Below are positions 40,694-50,539 of a stretch of 64,000 bases of DNA, piece after piece (the first letter of the stretch is position 1; every line of letters starts with the position of its first letter). This DNA is from Candidatus Altimarinota bacterium (GTDB lineage Bacteria > Patescibacteriota > Gracilibacteria > BD1-5 > UBA6164). A model generated the notes under the pieces. That model was not told the DNA's origin, made no database searches, and saw nothing but the letters and a program-made list of their open reading frames with translations. A program made the position numbers and the translations under genes. The stretch is taken from the NCBI GenBank assembly GCA_943356435.1, contig CALREY010000003.1:91409-155408 (forward strand), given 5' to 3'.

Positions 40694-42205
40694 CTAATCA
40701 TTATTTAATTCTCATTTTAGAACATATCTATTTAGTTTTGTTATTTTTACATCTACTAAATCTCATATATTTACTCATTCTACTTTTGGAAAATATATTT
40801 CTTTGAAATTTCTAGTTCTTCAGTAATATTCTTCATCTTTTTCTCATGAAACGAGTATTTTTTCCACTTTTCATATCATTGCTGTGTTTCTTTTTGTAAC
40901 ACTTTCAAGTAATAAATCATTTAGTTTATGCCATCTTTCAGCTTTGGTTTCGTTACTAATATCATCTGGATATATTTTTTCAGCTATTGTTCATTTTCTC
41001 ACACTATATCTAGCGTTGAATACAAAATCAAATTCACATTCTTCAAATGCCTTTACAGTTTCCTCAAACATTTCTTCCGTTTCTCATGAATATCATACTA
41101 TTATATCAGTAGAAATAGAAAAATATGGGTCTCTAGCTCTCAAGTATTCGATCATCTTTTTGAAATCATTATAACTATGTTTTCTATTCATTCTTTTAAG
41201 CATTTTATCAGAACCTGATTGTAATGCAAAATGTAGATAATTACACATTTTATCCAATTCAAAATGAGCATCTAATATATCTTGAGTCATATCATGTGGA
41301 TTTGAACTAGTAAATCTGATTCTATCCAATCATTCAATATTGTTTATTTCATCCAAAAGTTGCCTAAATGGAGACTTGAATCTGTTTAAATCATTTTCCC
41401 CTCCTTTATTTAAGGGAGGGGTTAGGGGTGGGTTAAGTATTTCATTCCACTTCCCTTTTTCTTCATTCCAATATTTTCTATCTACCCATTGTTTACCGTA
41501 TGAATTTACATTTTGACCTACTAAAGTTATTTCTTTTGCTCATGCTTTTACTGCTTCTTTTGCCTCATTTACTATATCTTCTATACTTCTACTATTTTCT
41601 TTTCATCTAGTATAAGGTACAATACAAAAAGTACAATAATTATCACATCCTGTTTGTATTATAATCGTAGCTTGAGCTCTATTTTCTCTCAGTTGTTTTG
41701 ATTTCAAATAATCATCAAATGATGAATCATTTCAAATAGCTTCTTTTAATATATGAGTTAGTATCAATGGTAAATATTTAGTATCTTCTATTCTCAGAGT
41801 AAAATCTAGTTTTCACTCTGATCTAGGAAATAATTTATCATCATTATTAAAAATAGCACTATCATTATTTACGAGTGTAATATTTTTTGCTTTGTTTTTA
41901 TCTCTTTTGTAATCGCTTAAATATTTAGCATCTATTCATGTTTTTCTCACCATACAACCTGTTATTCAAACAAGAATATTTTTGTTATTTTTCTTATTTT
42001 CCCTACTAATATCAGTAAGCATACCAAATACTCTATCTTCTCATTTTTGTCTAACAGAACAAGTATTAAAAATCACTAAATCTGCTTCTTTCCAATCATT
42101 TATTTTCATGAAACCAGACTGTAATAGTATCATATTGATTTTTTCACTATCAGCCTGATTCATAGCACATCCAAATGTCTGTATGTAATATTTTCTAAGA
42201 GTCAT
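40694..42205 (-). CDS. miaB: tRNA-2-methylthio-N6-dimethylallyladenosine synthase MiaB
   Basis: 503 aa. [20 protein letters not shown] opens the UPF0004 domain, with Fe-S ligands Cys13, Cys49 and the Cys of [10 protein letters not shown]. The radical SAM cluster motif is [40 protein letters not shown] and [18 protein letters not shown] follow, and the C-terminal TRAM domain ends the protein. It adds a methylthio group at A37 of tRNAs. Residues about 255-270 ([14 protein letters not shown]) are the translation of a dispersed palindrome, in a loop that varies between species. In-frame Met codons also exist upstream at 42247 and 42253, but they overlap the dCMP deaminase gene; 42205 fits the family start. 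Confidence 0.92.
41395..41437. repeat. Dispersed palindromic repeat inside miaB
   Basis: TTTTCCCCTCCTTTATTTAA, then GGGAGGGGTTAGGGGTGGGTTAA. It has the inverted layout of the intergenic copy at 19701 and is translated in frame as [15 protein letters not shown]. Confidence 0.88.
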
Positions 42206-42222
42206 TATTATTATTCTATTTT

Positions 42223-42657
42223 TTAATGTATTTGTATTGATTCTCATCAACAATCTTTTATAAATTGGTCTGCTTCCTCCCCCGTATAATGTTTATATTT
42301 TTCTTTATAAACTATTCTTTTTATTCAAGCTGCAATTATAGCTCTGGTACAATCAAAACATGGTTGATAAGTAGAATACAAAGTAGCTCATTCTACTGGA
42401 ATTCATTTCCTAGCTGCCCGTACTAATGCATTCATTTCAGCATGTATTTCATACTTGTATGACCAGTCATGATGTTCAGGAGTATATTCTCACTTCCAAT
42501 AATCATCACAGTTTGCATATCAAGCTGGTGTTCAATTGTAGCCTGTTGATAATATTCTGTTATCTTTTACTATAACTGCTCATGTATGTCTAGATACACA
42601 TTTAGATCATGTAGATATTTCAAATGCGATATTTATGAAATTTATATCCTTTAACAT
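42223..42657 (-). CDS. dCMP deaminase-type cytidine deaminase
   Basis: 144 aa. The zinc site is complete: EIHAEMNALVRAA (His and catalytic Glu) and TYQPCFDCTRAIIAAGI (two Cys ligands). VSRHTGAVIVKDNRILSTGY then NGTPAG is the typical deoxycytidylate-deaminase opening. It makes dUMP from dCMP for thymidylate synthesis. It is shorter than ComEB-type proteins and carries no extra domain. The stop codon is 17 bases before the chosen miaB start and one base separates its own start from the stop of the upstream coiled-coil gene, so the three form an operon. Confidence 0.88.
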
Positions 42658-42658
42658 A

Positions 42659-43096
42659 TTAATTAGTTATTCAAGTATTAGATATTCAATAGTCTATTTT
42701 TTCTATTAATCATGTGCTATCAAAAGTATCTTTTAATCCTCAGATTCAATCTATTATTCATTTTGTAGTATTTATAGCTCCAGATGCATTATCTATCATT
42801 TGTTTAGTTTCATCTATAGTAGTCTTTATTTCTTCATATGATTTCTTTGCATCTTCATATCCAGTTTTTACTTCTTCATATTGCTTTTGAGTCTTAAAAA
42901 GAGATTCTCTTACAGAATCAATTTTTGCTTTTACTATATGAACTCATTGCATAAAATTCTCAGGAAAATCATTTACTCAATCAAATTTCGAAAATGACTC
43001 ATTACTTACATTATATCTATATTTTGACTTATTATTAGTATACACATAAGCTAAAACGAATAATAATATAAAAATAATAAATAATTTTTTAATCAT
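42659..43096 (-). CDS. Membrane-anchored coiled-coil protein
   Basis: 145 aa. The N-terminal anchor is KKLFIIFILLFVLAYVY. The central stretch (AKIDSVRESLFKTQKQYEEV, KTGYEDAKKSYEEIKTTIDE) is a strong coiled coil, and a Gly-rich end (TTKGIIDGIGGLKDTFD) follows. It is first of the three-gene unit with dCMP deaminase and miaB. The role is unknown. Confidence 0.65.
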
Positions 43097-43108
43097 GTAA
43101 CAAAATTA

Positions 43109-43146
43109 AAAATAAAGTATATTTTTGTAAATATACTTTATTTTTT
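43109..43146 (-). terminator. Terminator after the zinc-ribbon gene
   Basis: AAAATAAAGTATATTT and AAATATACTTTATTTT pair across TTGT, 14 bases after the stop codon at 43160. Confidence 0.8.
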
Positions 43147-43159
43147 AAATTAATCAATA

Positions 43160-43531
43160 TTAATTATTTTCTCAGAATAAATCAGTTACATTGAAACACT
43201 CTTTTTTTAAATCTTTATTTAAACTAATTATTTCATCATCCTTAATTGATGATTGTTTAGCTATTAATCAAGCATTTAAACTCATAAGTGATTTTTTTAT
43301 TTTTTCTATATGTTCTTGATTCAATCATTTGTTTGATAATTCTAGAGATAATATTTCTGTTTTTATCATAGAATGCTTACCACAATTATTACACTCAATA
43401 TCAATATTTATAGTAGATCAAGCAGCTCAAATAATATCTATATTAGATTCATTCACTTCACTTGAACATTCAGGACATTTATATGAATGAATAATAGATT
43501 CTATCATTCATTTAAGTGATTGGAAATTCAT
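43160..43531 (-). CDS. Small zinc-ribbon protein
   Basis: 123 aa. Two CxxC pairs (KCPECSSE near residues 19-22 and ECNNCGKH near 47-50) form a likely zinc ribbon. The second half is helical and Lys/Leu/Ser-rich (KIKKSLMSLNAGLIAKQSSI). There is one more Cys near the end. No membrane segment. It follows gltX by about 90 bases. The function is not known; zinc ribbons of this size often bind nucleic acid or protein. Confidence 0.65.
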
Positions 43532-43621
43532 CTGTTTCTAAATTAGATTTTAAATTCATTTTAATTATACCACAAATCAATAATTTTTTCAAGATAATCT
43601 AATAAAAATAAATTGACTAAG

Positions 43622-45223
43622 TTATAATATATTGTCTAATACTTTCTGTAATCTATATATAGATTTTTCTATTCATAAGATATAAATAAGTTCTAAAGCA
43701 CCTGGTGAAAATTGTTCTCAACTAAGAGCACATCTAACAGGCCATAATACTTGACCGTTTTTCATATCTGCTTCAATTATTTTTTCTACGAATATATCTT
43801 TTACTTCGATAATAGATTCAAAATCTCAAGTTCTAGATTTCAGAATATCAAGTGCTAGATTTAATGCTTTATATACTGTATCTAAATCATTTATTTTCAT
43901 CTTTTCATTTAATAACAATTCATGAGATGGAATAGCTGAGTCAGTATAAAAGAAAAAAGAATTATCATTGAATTCGTCAAATTTTCTAATCTTTGTTTTT
44001 AATTCTCCTAGTATTTTTTTGTTGTATTCTTCAGGAAAATATGCTAATTTAGATAATAAATCTACATCATAGTTTTCTAAATATGCGATAAATTTTTCAT
44101 ACAATTTATCTGTTTCCATATTTTTTATTATATGAGAATTTACAAAGTTCAGTTTATCCATATCTACTAATGCTCCAGCTGTATTTATCTTTTCAAACTT
44201 GAAATCATAATCCAAATATGAAGCAGTTGGATTTTGTTTTCTCCAGTCTTCAAAACCAGAATTGATAATATTTGATAAGAAATCAAGTATAGATTCTATT
44301 AAATATCAAGCCTTGAAATAGTATTCTACATCTGCTTCAGGATCTTTTCTCTTTGACAATTTTCTCTTACCATTTCAATCTAGTTTTACAAGAGGTCAAT
44401 AGTGTGCATATTTTGGTGCTTGCCATGACATCATATTAAACAATTCTAAGTGCAATGGTAATGAAGCAAACCATTCATCTCATCTAATAACATGAGTAGT
44501 TCACATCAGATAATCATCTATCAAGTGTGCAAAATGATATGTTGGAATTCCAGTACTTTTACATATAACTATATCTAGGAAATTTTCTCCAGACGTAATT
44601 TTTCACTTTATAATATCTACTAAATCAATTTTTCTAGATATTTCTCATTTTGATTTAAGTCTGATTACGAATTGTCTTCATTCATCTAGTGCTTTTATTA
44701 CTTCTTCTTCTGTTGCAAATCTCCATGGAGAATATTCTTTATAAATACCTGTTGGTAATTTAGATGCTTCTTGTATTTCTCTTGTCTGAGTAATTTCATC
44801 TTCTGTTAAAAAACAAGGATATGCAAATCATTTTTTTACCAAATCTTTTATAAATACTTTATAAATATTTTCTCTTTGTGATTGAGTATATGGTCAATAT
44901 ATTCAAACATCTTTATAATCTTCTCATACTGGACCTTCATCAAAAAATAATCAAAATTGTTTCAATATATCTACATATTTATGTGCTGCTCATTCTACTT
45001 CTCTCTTTTGGTCAGTATCTTCTATTCTTAGAAAAAATACTCAATTATTCTTATGAGCTATTATCTTGTCAAGCATAGCAGAATATACTGCTCAAATATG
45101 CAAAAATCCTGTCGGAGAAGGTGCTATTCTAGTCACTACTGTTCAAGGATTTCTTCTAGGGTATTTATTTATAATATCTTCTGGAGTTTCATTTATATCT
45201 GGGAACAATAAATTTTCTATCAT
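43622..45223 (-). CDS. gltX: Glutamyl-tRNA synthetase
   Basis: 533 aa. The class I motif APSPTGFLHIGAVYSAM (HIGH signature) is near residue 37. FFLRIEDTDQKREVEGAAHK and the tRNA acceptor-binding region GEDYKDVGIYGPYTQSQREN follow, then FHFAHLIDDYLMGTTHVIRG-like, GDEWFASLPLHLELFNMMSW and LVKLDGNGKRKLSKRKDPEA with the KMSKS-equivalent KLSKRK. The C-terminal anticodon-binding part is complete. It charges tRNA-Glu, and in many bacteria that lack GlnRS also tRNA-Gln; which applies here cannot be told from the window. No neighbouring gat genes are seen. Confidence 0.93.
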
Positions 45224-45382
45224 AAAATTTTTAAATCTTATTGGCTAATATAAAGCTATTTTATACATTTTTTAGCTAATTACAAGAAAAAGAATTCATA
45301 ATATTATTAAAATAGAAAAAAATTTGATATAATTATATATGCATATATAATTGATATATATTTTAAATATTAAATACAAAAT

Positions 45383-46003
45383 ATGTTTTACTGAAAGAAA
45401 AAAGAAAATAAAGTTATTACAAATACTTTGATTCCTACTGTTATAGATAAAACTCCTAGTTGAGAAAGAGCTTATGATATATATTCTAGATTATTAGAAG
45501 ACAGAATTGTATTTTTGTGAGATGCTATAGATAGTATAGTAGCAAATACTGTAATCGCTCAATTATTATTCCTAGAAAAAGCTGATCCAAAAGCACCTAT
45601 TACTCTATATGTTAATTCACCAGGATGACATGTAACTGCATGACTTGCTATATATGATGTAATGCAATATTTATCTTGTCCTATTCACACTGTATCTATT
45701 TGATTATCTGCATCAATGTGATCTATCATATTAGCATGAGGTACAAAATGAAAGAGATTTGCTCTACCACATAGTGAAATAATGATTCATCAACCACTAT
45801 GATGAGCAGAATGACAAGCTACAGATATTAGAATTGCTGCTGAACATATCATCAGAACTTGAGATAGACTGTACAAAATACTTGCTAAACATACTGGTAA
45901 AACAGTAGAACAAGTAGAAAAAGATTGTGATAGAGATAATTTCATGACAGCTGAAGAAGCTCTAGAATATGGTTTGATAGATAAAATAATTAAAAATAAA
46001 TAA
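45383..46003 (+). CDS. clpP: ATP-dependent Clp protease proteolytic subunit
   Basis: 206 aa. The catalytic Ser111 lies in IGLSASMGSIILAGG and His136 in [18 protein letters not shown]; the Asp is expected in [35 protein letters not shown] and YVNSPGGHVTAGLAIYDVM are further signatures; several of the conserved Gly, including one of the PGG pair, are TGA. ClpP forms the double-heptamer chamber that degrades unfolded proteins fed by ClpX or ClpA. It is divergent from gltX and is followed by a strong terminator. No Clp ATPase is in the window. Confidence 0.95.
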
Positions 46004-46038
46004 AAAAAATGATTTCATAATGAAATCATTTTTTTTAT
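46002..46038. terminator. Terminator between clpP and the convergent pseudopilin operon
   Basis: AAAAAAATGATTTCAT and ATGAAATCATTTTTTT pair across two bases. It spans the space between the two convergent stop codons. Confidence 0.88.
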
Positions 46039-48777
46039 TTATTTTTTAATACAACGTATAATTTTTCAATCTGACTTATAATCATTTAAATTAAACCAAA
46101 CACTTCAAGAAAAGAATTTAAAAGCATAAACATATGACTGAGTAGGTGCTCAGTAAGTTGAATATGTATTAGCCCAATAATATCATCAAGTGTATCATCA
46201 ATATCTTCAGTCTGTATATGCACGGAATCATGTATATGGTAATTTAAGTGTTGTTCTCATTTTAGCAGAAGAATATGTATCATTTTGACATCAAAATGGA
46301 GATGTTAGAGTTACACATGCTGATTGCCAATCTGCTGTACTTGGTACTATCCGTCAATTAGGACACGGTCATTGTTTTAATGTAGCATTTCATGAAACAG
46401 CTCACCATAAATCATCATTTCTAGGGGTTTGCCAACTCCAGTTCCACGAAATATTTCAATTTGTCCATCAAGTATTATTTCTTCACCATTGGTAAAAATC
46501 TCATACCCAATTAGGCTTATTACTACAATCAGAAGATGATGTACAAGAATATGTTGATGAACCATTCCGAACTGTAGTTGCTCATAGATTCATACATGAC
46601 CAAGTTCTTCAATTAGCTAATGTTATATCCAATAATGAGCTATTACATGATGTTGATGAAATACAAGAATTTCATGTAGAACCATATCACGAATTACATC
46701 TAAAATAACATGGATTTGCCGGATTAGTACTTTGCCATGATTGATTTACAGATGTTGGAATTCAAACAACTCTAATTGAATTAGTTGGAAGTGTAGAGTT
46801 ACATGAGTTAGTTTGCTGTACACAGTTTCAAGTTACATTTGATATATTTGAAACTAAAGATGATGGTCATTGTGTAGTAGTAGTACATACATATCATGAT
46901 TTTGTTGCTGTTATATTACTACAATCACTCATATTAGATCTAGACACTTGAAAAGTTCAATCATTATTAGTAGTAGTAGTTATTCAACAAACATTTAAAG
47001 TAGCTGTTCATCAATTAGTTCCAAAATTACCACTTATATTATACATAGTTGTTGTACATAATCCTGAAATATTAGATATATTTTGAGTTAAAGATATTGG
47101 TCACTGCGTTGTTGTTTCACAGGTATATCAATTTTTAATTGCAATTACATTACTACAATCAGATCAATGATTAATATTTGCTATGAATCATCAAGATGTA
47201 TTTGTAGTAACATCAGTACCACATACATTAACAGTAACTCCTCCTACACCAAAATTTCATGAAACTGTATATGACTTTATTGTACATGATCAACTTACAT
47301 CAGATATATTTGACATAATAGAAGTAGGTCAATCTGTAATTGTAGTACATTCATATCAATTTTTTAACATTGTCACATTGTTACATGTAGTTCAATGACT
47401 TATATTTGTTGAAAAATTTCAGTTTGAATCAGCAATAACAGTATTTCAGCAAACGTTTACAGTTCATCATGATCAATTTGATCAAAAACTTCAATTTACA
47501 CTGTAAGTATTAATAATACAATCACTTCAATTCCATGTATATCAAGTATTACAAGAATAAGTACACAATCATGGAATAGTATTATAATTCCAAATTCATC
47601 AAACAGTATTAGTCGAATTTGATATATTACTTGTACCATTTGGAGCACTTCATAAACAAGATGTGCTTATACATGAACTTCATTGTAGTACTTTTCAAGA
47701 TCAACATGTCCAATAACATGGTTCATTTGAAGCAGTTGATTGCCACTGTTGATTTAACTGATTAGCTTGTCATTCAACATATATAGCGTCAATATAATTT
47801 GGTTTCGATACACAACTTGGAACTGCAACATTTTTTTTCTTGAATGCAATATTACATCAAAAGTTATTATTTAAAATATCAATTATTGATTCTATAGATT
47901 CATCAGAAGGATTATTAATATTAGTTTCTGAATTAATTATTTTATTAATCTTTAAGTTGTTTTGTAACAACGTTCAAATATATGATTCTTGTAATCATTT
48001 CAACAAACTCATATTTTCTGTAATATTTTCTAGACTACATTGAGTTAATTTTTCACAGTTATTATTATCACTATAAGCAACAAATTTGTTAGGCTGAAAA
48101 TTGAATCATCAAAAAGATTTAAATTTAGATGATCTAAATGAACTTGGTAGATTTTTAAATCATCTATATACAAATGAATTATTTTCTACAATTTGTGGCA
48201 AATCTGTAACATTTAAATCATTTGTAATAATAGAAGGAACTGATAATACTTCACAAGTTCAAAAAGTATTTTGCTTAAGTAATATTTCATTAAAATTTCA
48301 AGTGACATATGCCAAAGCTTCAACATCTCAAGCATAAGTAGTATTTAATAATTTTTGTAATGGCAATGAGTTTTTAAAAACTATATCATTTCATTCCATT
48401 ATTCAAGCTAATTGAAACTCATTTCATTTTTCAGTTAATGAATAAGTATACTTACTTTCTGATATTGGATCAATAGGAATTTTATCTAAAATATCAGTAT
48501 TAGCTTTTACACTTTCTCAATAAGTTCATTGTTTCCAAACAATTGCTCAACTATAAGTTATTTCAGAATAACCTGTAGGTAATGGATATTTTCAAGAATT
48601 TACATTAAATATCTCCAAGCTAGTTCTCATACTACTTAAATCAGTAATTCTTGTACTATCTCTAGCTGATTTAGAATATCAATCTAATGATGTAAAAGCT
48701 ATTAATCAAAGTATAGAAAGTATTACAATTACAATTACTAACTCTATAAGTGTAAAAGCTTTTAATTTATATTTCAT
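46039..48777 (-). CDS. Type IV pseudopilin with CarboxypepD_reg-like repeats and FISUMP/DUF1566-like end
   Basis: 912 aa. The prepilin N-terminus KLKAFTLIELVIVIVILSIL is followed by YSKSARDSTRITDLSSMRTS and KYPLPTG, and by the shared second region (LPSIITNDLN, LPSSFRSSKF). A Cys-rich block follows. Three repeats of about 65 aa lie around residues 510-720, of the form ISGNFGxxGxTxxVCG...T..GxF...GxxCSNVxxxKNGYxC; this resembles the CarboxypepD_reg/CNA_B beta fold with added Cys pairs. The C-terminal 140 residues (VGDFYQWGRNNTG, PCPNGRIVPSTADWQSAC, SDGKIIRCIKK) match the FISUMP/DUF1566 lectin-like domain. Last gene of a three-pseudopilin operon, two bases after the upstream stop codon. Confidence 0.83.
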
Positions 48778-48779
48778 AT

Positions 48780-50522
48780 TTATTTAACATAAACAAGTAA
48801 TTTATATGCACCTACACTGTAAGCACTTCAACATCTATACGAAGAATTTGGTGTAGAATATGGTCACCATCCAGCTCAGTTAGCAGATGTTTGTGTTCAT
48901 TGATTACTTAAATGAATTGCGGCAGGACCACTTCAACAAGAATGTGTTAATGGTACTCACCAATTAGTATAATAAAGTGTAGCGAAATAATATCTAGCTA
49001 AAACTGAACCATTATTTGTTGGATTTCATGCTATGGATATATCTTTAGTTCAATCACTAAATCATAAATTTCAATTTGCATCAAATGTTTTTCAAGTTCA
49101 ATACAAAACAATATCATCATTTGATCATCTAGTTATTACTTCATATACATCTTTAGTTTTTCAAGCTGACCATGTATAAGCATAAGAATTAGTAGATTGA
49201 GAAGGTCATGTAGGAAATGCATTAGTTGCTGGATTAGCAGATCATGCTAATGGATAAGCAGCTAATAACATCCAACCTCATCAATTTGAACTCATATCAC
49301 AGTATGCAGTAAATGGAACATCTGATCAATCTCAATCTGGATCAACAGTATATGTTCCACTAGAAGTATTTCAAGCTGTTAATAAACTTTGACAAGTTTT
49401 TGCACAACTTGTTCCATTCCATACATATCCTGAATTACAAGTATAATAACATGCATTTCAAGAATTTGAATTTTGCCAAGTTTGACCTGAACTAGTAGCA
49501 GTACCAGCAGTATATGTAGCGTTTGAATATGTAGGTTGTGTATCACAGTTATAAGTTACTACATTTGCTGTATTAGAAGCAGTTGATACTTTCACACTTC
49601 CACCTAGGTCATTTTTTACTAAATATGTAGATACATACTCTGTTGCTACACTATCACTAGTATTTGTATTAAGTACTTGAGATATTTCTCATACATTTAC
49701 TAGACTTGTTCCTGTATATGCTAATTGCAATTTTTGTATTAGTTGTTGTCTAGCTGTTACTCATGTACTAGTAGAATCTGATAATACTGATATATCTCCA
49801 CTAAATACTAACAGACTTCCACTATTTACTAGATTCAGATTTGTTTCTGGATTTGTATTGTATGAACCACTATATTGATATGGTAGATTTTTGTAACCAT
49901 CATAGGCTAGATAATTATTGTTTACTATTGTATCTACTGTTGATCATGTTGTTGTCATTATACTTGGCATAGCTAGTATATATGTAGTTGCTCATGAGCT
50001 TACTTTTAATACTTTACCATTATAGCTTCAACTCAATTTCAATTTTGCTGTTTTTGTTGCTGCTTCTACTTGTAGCTTCTCCTTCCCTAATTTTAGGGAA
50101 GCTTGGGATGGGTTAAGGTAGCTCAATATTTCTCCTTCTAATGCTCATGCTAATTGATATTCATTTCTAGGTCATGTAGTACTATATACATACTCTTTAT
50201 CTGTTGATGGGTCTTTTGGTACTTTATCTAGTTTTGATACATTTGCATAAACAGTATCTCCAAATGTTCATTGTGACCATGCTGTTGCTCCACTATATAT
50301 GATTGCTGTTTCATTACTTGGTATTGGATATCTTCATGATTCTAGATTGAATAGTTCTAGCGAACTTTTCATACTACTCATATCTGATAATCTAGTACTA
50401 TCTCTGGCATCTGCACTATATCCACTAAGTGATATAAATGCTATTGTACCAAGTATTGCTAATATAGTAATTACCACTATTAGTTCTACTAATGTGAAGG
50501 CTTTTATTTTTTTATTTTGCAT
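48780..50522 (-). CDS. Type IV pseudopilin with C-terminal fibrinogen-like (FReD) domain
   Basis: 580 aa. The prepilin start is KIKAFTLVELIVVITILAIL; an in-frame ATG 33 bases upstream (50555) is a less likely start. The core YSADARDSTRLSDMSSMKSS, RYPIPSN and a linker with a translated dispersed repeat (LNPSQASLKLGKEKLQ, residues about 136-150) follow, then the shared region. After CYYTCNSGYVWNGTSC, the C-terminal 190 residues read SGTYTVDPDGDGSDVPFTAYCDMSSNGGGWMLL, the opening of fibrinogen-related/ficolin-type domains, with later SANGAGWGPYSTPNSSYRCG. These domains bind acetylated sugars in animals; bacterial examples are few. Middle gene of the operon, 17 bases after its neighbour. Confidence 0.85.
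50078..50118. repeat. Dispersed palindromic repeat inside the FReD pseudopilin
   Basis: TTCTCCTTCCCTAATTTTAG, then GGAAGCTTGGGATGGGTTAAGG. It is translated in frame as LNPSQASLKLGKEK in the linker between the pilin part and the shared second region. Confidence 0.8.
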
Positions 50523-50539
50523 AATATTATTTATAATTA

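Noticed and set aside
40694..42253. Upstream in-frame Met codons for miaB
   Set aside because: Starts at 42247 or 42253 would overlap the end of the dCMP deaminase gene by more than 20 bases and add residues not found in the family. The ATG at 42205 gives the usual MiaB start.
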